DNA of 17,110 nt from SKLM01 sp964450435 (GTDB taxonomy: Bacteria > Chloroflexota > Anaerolineae > B4-G1): assembly GCA_964450435.1 (NCBI GenBank), contig CAYVCX010000061.1:1-17110 (forward strand). Reading direction: 5' to 3'. Made by a program: the position numbers and the translations under genes. The notes beneath the pieces were generated by a model. It worked only from the letters and a program-made list of their open reading frames with translations, did no database searches and had not been told where the DNA came from. Positions 14,100-17,110 of this stretch are shown here, in pieces; the stretch's first letter is position 1, and each line of letters begins with the position of its first letter.

Positions 14100-14273
14100 C
14101 TATTCCTCCAGCAGACCAACGAGCATAGCAGACTCGTTGCTGACCAGCGCCATTCGCTCGTTGAAGATGAAAGCGAGATACGTATCATACGGACGGCTGC
14201 TTTCAGGGCTATCGCCACATCCAGCAATGGGAGGGTCGGGGGCTTCCCTCCCATTGCTCTCTCGTCGAATCAC
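14100..14273 (-). CDS. Possible 57-codon gene between cstA and the small-protein cassette
   Basis: A frame beginning with GTG 14273, which overlaps the cstA stop (GTGA), runs 57 codons to TAG at 14102-14100. Its last half reads like protein (YDTYLAFIFNERMALVSN then ESAMLVGLLEE), and its final codons contain a GGAGG placed before the next gene. The first half overlaps a 13-bp hairpin and looks poor. An internal ATG at 14153 would leave only 17 residues. I do not recognise it; it may be chance or the remnant of a gene. Confidence 0.25.
   Translation of the reverse strand: MIRRESNGREAPDPPIAGCGDSPESSRPYDTYLAFIFNERMALVSNESAMLVGLLEE
14223..14258 (-). terminator. Strong hairpin downstream of cstA
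   Basis: AGCAATGGGAGGG (14223-14235) and CCCTCCCATTGCT (14246-14258) form a perfect 13-bp stem with a 10-base loop, starting 11 bases after the cstA stop. No T-run follows on either strand. A Rho-independent terminator of the classical kind is therefore uncertain, but it is the most stable stem in the window and probably ends or processes the cstA transcript. Confidence 0.55.
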
Positions 14274-15985
14274 GTGGCTTCAGCCACTTCCTCTCGCGGC
14301 TTCTGCAGGGCTTTCGCGCCATCCCAGATGAGGAAGCCGGCCGCCACCACCAGCACCAGGGCAATTAGCCCCACCAGAAGGTTGGCGATCGTACCTTCCA
14401 CCGTGGTGGCCTTAGGCAGCTTCTCAATCAGGTTGTCGTATGCCAGGTAGAGCAGAGCAGCCATCGTCGTGATGATCATAAAGATCGACGGGTACAGAGC
14501 CCACGTATGTTTCCTGCCCTCGGACATCGCCCACAGGGCAATCAGCAGCAGCGCCAACCCTGCCATCAGCTGGTTAGAGGCACCGAACGCCGACCAGATG
14601 GTCAGCCAGGGGATGATCCACACGAAGATCAACGTCAGGATCAACGCGACGATGGTTCCCACATGGACGTTCCTCATCGCCGGTACCTGCTTGCCGACCA
14701 ACTCGGCGCTGGACACGCGCATGAAGCGCACGCAAAGCTGCATGATGGTCAGCGCCATAATGGTCAAGAAGACGGAGCCATAGGCGGTTCCAAAGGTCTC
14801 CGGAATGCCGATCTGGTTCAGGAACCTGGCCAGCCCGCCCGCGAACACCGCCAGGGCTCGGGCAGCGCCGCCGGCATCCTGATAGCCCTGCCATCCCTCA
14901 AACGCGACCGTAGCTGTCAGGAAAGCGATCGTGGCGAACACCATCTCCATGAACATAGCACCGCCGCCCACCGGCAGGGCATCCGTCTCCTGCTCCAGCT
15001 GACGCGCAGTACCAGAGGTAGAAACCAGGCTATGCCAGCCGGAGATGGCGCCGCAGGCGATGGTGATGAACAGAATAGGCCACAGCGGACCGCTTGCGGT
15101 GGTGAACTGGGTATAGACAGGGAAGTCACCCATTCCGGGCCGCCAGATCAGCAGCCCGATGATCCCACCCAGCACGCCCAGAGACACGATCCAGAACGAG
15201 ACGTAGTTAACGGGCTGGGCAAAGGACCAGATCGGCAGCACCGAGCCAAGATAGCAGAAACCTATCACCAGCAGGGTTCCCAACACATGGGCCTGTGTGT
15301 TGCCCAGGAAGACGGTCGGAGAATCAGGGAGACCGTAGATGGCCGAGAAGATATTGGCCACGAACGGCCGAGTGCCCAGCCAGATGCCGAAGAAGGTGAG
15401 CACCACCGTGACGATGGTGGTCAAGACGATGTCCTGCTTCAGTCTGTACGTCATCTGACCAGCCAGGACCCCCATCAAGACCACGGATATCATGCCGAAG
15501 GGTACCACCGGATTCGTCATCAGCACCTTCCCTACCGCGTTGCCGAAAGCGCCCATGATCAGCAGGAGGTAGAAGTAGATGAAGATCATAAGAATGTTGC
15601 GCGCCCGGGGAGAGATAAGCTTGTAACTGAGCGCACCCATCGTGTCGCCTTCGGAGCGAACGCCCATAATCATCGCACCGTAGTCCTGCACCCATCCGAT
15701 GAAGAAGGTGCCCAGAATGACCCACACCAGCGCCGGCAGCCATCCCCATTGCACGGCGATGATGGGACCGGTGATTGGACCCAGTGCGGCGATGGACTTG
15801 AACTGATAGCCGAAGAGCACGTTTCGGCTCGCCGGGGTGAAATCCACACCATCCATATACATCTTGGCCGGCGTGGCTTTGTCGGGATCGGGTTGAACGA
15901 TCTTGCGGTCTATCCGCCGCGCGTACCAGCCATAGCCCAGGCCGATGCCCAGAGCAGCCAGAATCAATACGATAACCGAGTTCAT
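14270..15985 (-). CDS. cstA: CstA-family carbon-starvation / pyruvate-peptide transporter
   Basis: The 571-residue integral membrane protein has about 15 or more hydrophobic segments. Hallmarks of the family are TPASRNVLFGYQFKSIAALG directly followed by PITGPIIAVQWGW (about 50-83), GWVQDYGAMIMGVRSEG, GAISGWHSLVSTSGTARQLE and the late IWSAFGASNQLMAGLALL. E. coli CstA and BtsT import pyruvate, and CstA is also linked to peptide uptake under starvation; here the substrate is a guess. It is shorter than E. coli CstA (about 700) and lacks the long C-terminal region, as in many Gram-positive homologues. ATG 15985 has AGGAGG about 9 bases upstream and an extended -10 promoter 32 bases ahead. No sensor-kinase pair like BtsSR is seen nearby. 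Confidence 0.93.
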   Translation of the reverse strand: MNSVIVLILAALGIGLGYGWYARRIDRKIVQPDPDKATPAKMYMDGVDFTPASRNVLFGYQFKSIAALGPITGPIIAVQWGWLPALVWVILGTFFIGWVQDYGAMIMGVRSEGDTMGALSYKLISPRARNILMIFIYFYLLLIMGAFGNAVGKVLMTNPVVPFGMISVVLMGVLAGQMTYRLKQDIVLTTIVTVVLTFFGIWLGTRPFVANIFSAIYGLPDSPTVFLGNTQAHVLGTLLVIGFCYLGSVLPIWSFAQPVNYVSFWIVSLGVLGGIIGLLIWRPGMGDFPVYTQFTTASGPLWPILFITIACGAISGWHSLVSTSGTARQLEQETDALPVGGGAMFMEMVFATIAFLTATVAFEGWQGYQDAGGAARALAVFAGGLARFLNQIGIPETFGTAYGSVFLTIMALTIMQLCVRFMRVSSAELVGKQVPAMRNVHVGTIVALILTLIFVWIIPWLTIWSAFGASNQLMAGLALLLIALWAMSEGRKHTWALYPSIFMIITTMAALLYLAYDNLIEKLPKATTVEGTIANLLVGLIALVLVVAAGFLIWDGAKALQKPREEVAEAT

Positions 15986-16016
15986 TGCTCTCGTCCTCCT
16001 GTGAACTCAAGAATCA

Positions 16017-16025
16017 CTTATACCA
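16017..16025 (-). promoter_or_regulatory. Extended -10 promoter of cstA
   Basis: TGGTATAAG on the minus strand fits the extended -10 pattern TGnTATAAT, with one mismatch. Transcription would start near 16010, leaving about 25 bases with AGGAGG before ATG 15985. I see no good -35 at the usual distance. Confidence 0.45.
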
Positions 16026-16117
16026 GAACGGGTCCACGCGCTCGATCCGGGTGTTCGTCAGTCCAACTCTCCTATATGCACCTCCTTGCCCCCGAGTATG
16101 AGTTCACCCCCGTAGGG

Positions 16118-16142
16118 CCCAACCTCCCTGTAGCGGGTTGGG
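16118..16142 (-). terminator. Hairpin after the 209-residue unknown gene
   Basis: CCCAACC (16118-16124) and GGTTGGG (16136-16142) form a 7-bp stem with an 11-base loop. It starts 5 bases after the TGA of the upstream gene. There is no T-run, so it is a weak terminator or a 3'-end stabiliser. Confidence 0.35.
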
Positions 16143-16147
16143 AAACG

Positions 16148-16777
16148 TCACTCCTGGTTATCAGCCTGTAACGCGGTGGTCAGGTCAGTGAGAAAAGCTT
16201 CGGCTTCCGTATCGAGTAGCCCAGTGATTCTCAGGTGCAGATTGATGTGAGGATCTTGCTTTCGCCAGTGAAATTGGTTCAGGTGAGCGCCATGCGCTTC
16301 CAGCCAGGGCGTCAGGGCGCGCACAATCCGGCTTCCATTGCGGCCGCGATATGCGATGGTCAGCCCGTGCGGCCCGTCCCGGCGTGTCCAGGACTCTCCC
16401 TGGCGACCGCTCGGCCCCGTCGAACTCACCCACACCTCTGCACGACGAGGTGAGCGCAACGTAGCTCTGATTATAATCCTGTCTGCTTTCCCGCGCAAGT
16501 GGTCAAGCAACCACAAGAGGGGGATCTCGCGATTCGCCAGCAGCAGGGTGATCTCCAGCCTTCGAAACGGAGGACTCGCACGCCGGACGTTGAAGCGTGC
16601 ACCGGACGCGGGCGAGCCAATCCAGCCCCCCTCGCTTTCACCACCGAACACATCAAGCCCGGCTTCGAGCCACCGCCGGAAGCGCCGACCGCGACGACGA
16701 TTGACCATATGAGCAGCGATGTACCATCCTAAGAGAAGCAACGACACCGCGACGATGGTGATTGTTCCAGAGTTCAT
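16148..16777 (-). CDS. Membrane-anchored protein of unknown function
   Basis: I do not recognise this 209-residue protein. It has one N-terminal membrane helix (TITIVAVSLLLLGWYIAAHM, about 5-24) directly followed by a strongly basic stretch (NRRRGRRFRR), so the soluble domain should lie in the cytoplasm. The domain alternates likely beta strands and helices (RLEITLLLANREIPLLWLLDHL, IIIRATLRS, HINLHLRITGLL) and ends in a helix with NQE. ATG 16777 has AGGAG 5 bases upstream and an extended -10 promoter 24 bases ahead. The open frame continues upstream to 16921 but without a ribosome-binding site. It is co-directional with cstA, 162 bases upstream of it, with a hairpin and a promoter between, so they are probably separate transcripts. 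Confidence 0.75.
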   Translation of the reverse strand: MNSGTITIVAVSLLLLGWYIAAHMVNRRRGRRFRRWLEAGLDVFGGESEGGWIGSPASGARFNVRRASPPFRRLEITLLLANREIPLLWLLDHLRGKADRIIIRATLRSPRRAEVWVSSTGPSGRQGESWTRRDGPHGLTIAYRGRNGSRIVRALTPWLEAHGAHLNQFHWRKQDPHINLHLRITGLLDTEAEAFLTDLTTALQADNQE

Positions 16778-17110
16778 CTCTGCTCCTACCTTACTCAACC
16801 ATTGTAACACCGCATGGTAGCCGGGCGTTACGGGGGCTGTCACCAAGAGCCTAAGCGAATACAAGGGGCCAGTCAGAGGGCCGCGAGCCCCGCCGTGCGC
16901 CACAGGACCCGCAGCTAGCATCCATGGACTTTGTTGGCGGCATCCAGGACAACGTCCAGGGCTAGTCAGAGGACGGACAGACTGTGAGAGATTCCTGACC
17001 GAGAGGTCCGAGTGGTCGCCACCCAGGTCCCTGTTCGTGATAGGGATGCCAACACACTAACGGGAGGAGGATCTCGTCGCCTGGATGGAGTCGCCGATCA
17101 AAAAACTAAG
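16778..17110. other. Upstream non-coding stretch to the window edge
   Basis: Apart from the promoter at 16801-16809 I find no gene, tRNA or strong repeat here. At the extreme end on the + strand GGGAGGAGG (17062-17070) lies 14 bases before ATG 17085, which stays open to the edge (MESPIKKL). The spacing is long, so a gene starting there is only a weak possibility. Confidence 0.4.
16801..16809 (-). promoter_or_regulatory. Extended -10 promoter of the 209-residue unknown gene
   Basis: TGTTACAAT on the minus strand is a good extended -10 (TGnTATAAT with one mismatch). The predicted start near 16794 gives a leader of about 17 bases carrying the AGGAG ribosome-binding site before ATG 16777. No matching -35 is evident. 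Confidence 0.5.

Noticed and set aside
16012..16075. Short frame on the minus strand before cstA ending in IERVDPFWYK
   Set aside because: It looks peptide-like but has no ATG, GTG or TTG at a suitable place. Its last codons coincide with the extended -10 promoter of cstA.
14507..16171. 554-codon open frame on the + strand
   Set aside because: It is antisense to cstA; its His/Gln/Asp-rich product is the mirror of a hydrophobic membrane protein, and it has no recognisable domain.
17085..17110. Gene starting at ATG 17085 on the + strand
   Set aside because: Only eight codons are visible, and the purine-rich GGGAGGAGG is 14 bases away, too far for a normal ribosome-binding site.
1..17110. CRISPR arrays, insertion sequences, tRNA or rRNA genes
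   Set aside because: I looked for spaced repeats, transposase motifs, terminal inverted repeats and cloverleaf signals and found none that hold up.

Overview
The window is GC-rich bacterial chromosome. It has two divergently organised blocks that converge near 4.14-4.17 kb. Positions 1-4134 read on the + strand. Everything recognisable from 4167 to 16777 reads on the - strand. The gene set is a G5/3D wall protein, a LytR-CpsA-Psr protein, a YacL-type membrane PIN/TRAM protein beside cysS and rlmB, and CstA. This points to a peptidoglycan-containing, monoderm-like bacterium. Chloroflexota is my best guess from the overall style, but no 16S or marker comparison was possible. Stop codons are standard: TGA ends many intact genes here.

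Left block (+). A 5'-truncated DUF348/G5/3D protein is followed 7 bases later by rsmA (ksgA). Next comes a half-size ABC exporter whose reading frame is cut by a single TGA at 3061-3063, between its fourth and fifth membrane helices. Middle block (-), in transcription order: a YacL-type PIN/TRAM protein, cysS, rlmB (ATGA overlap with cysS), then after 139 bases an FAD amine-oxidase-like protein and a LytR-CpsA-Psr protein coupled to it by a GTGA overlap. A promoter with a flanking inverted repeat lies just upstream of the PIN gene. A second, near-consensus promoter lies about 250 bases further upstream, in a 744-base gap with no recognisable gene.

Right block (-), in transcription order: a membrane-anchored protein of unknown function, cstA, a hairpin, then a compact cassette. 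The cassette has two small paralogous proteins sharing the motif GDLLGVPILPPY..LRLLPYVVP, followed by two ArsA/Get3-type ATPases joined by an ATGA overlap. A membrane-anchored TPR protein follows 65 bases downstream.

The cassette at 11372-14070 is the most interesting part. Neither ATPase contains any cysteine, so neither the ArsA metal site nor the Get3 zinc site can be present. The two ATPases have lost different parts of the switch motifs. ATPase 2 carries Asn where Get3 has its catalytic switch-I Asp (the equivalent of the D57N hydrolysis-dead mutant), while ATPase 1 keeps that Asp. A division of labour inside a heterodimer, working with the two small proteins and perhaps the TPR protein, is a reasonable hypothesis. 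Its substrate is unknown and no arsenic genes are nearby.
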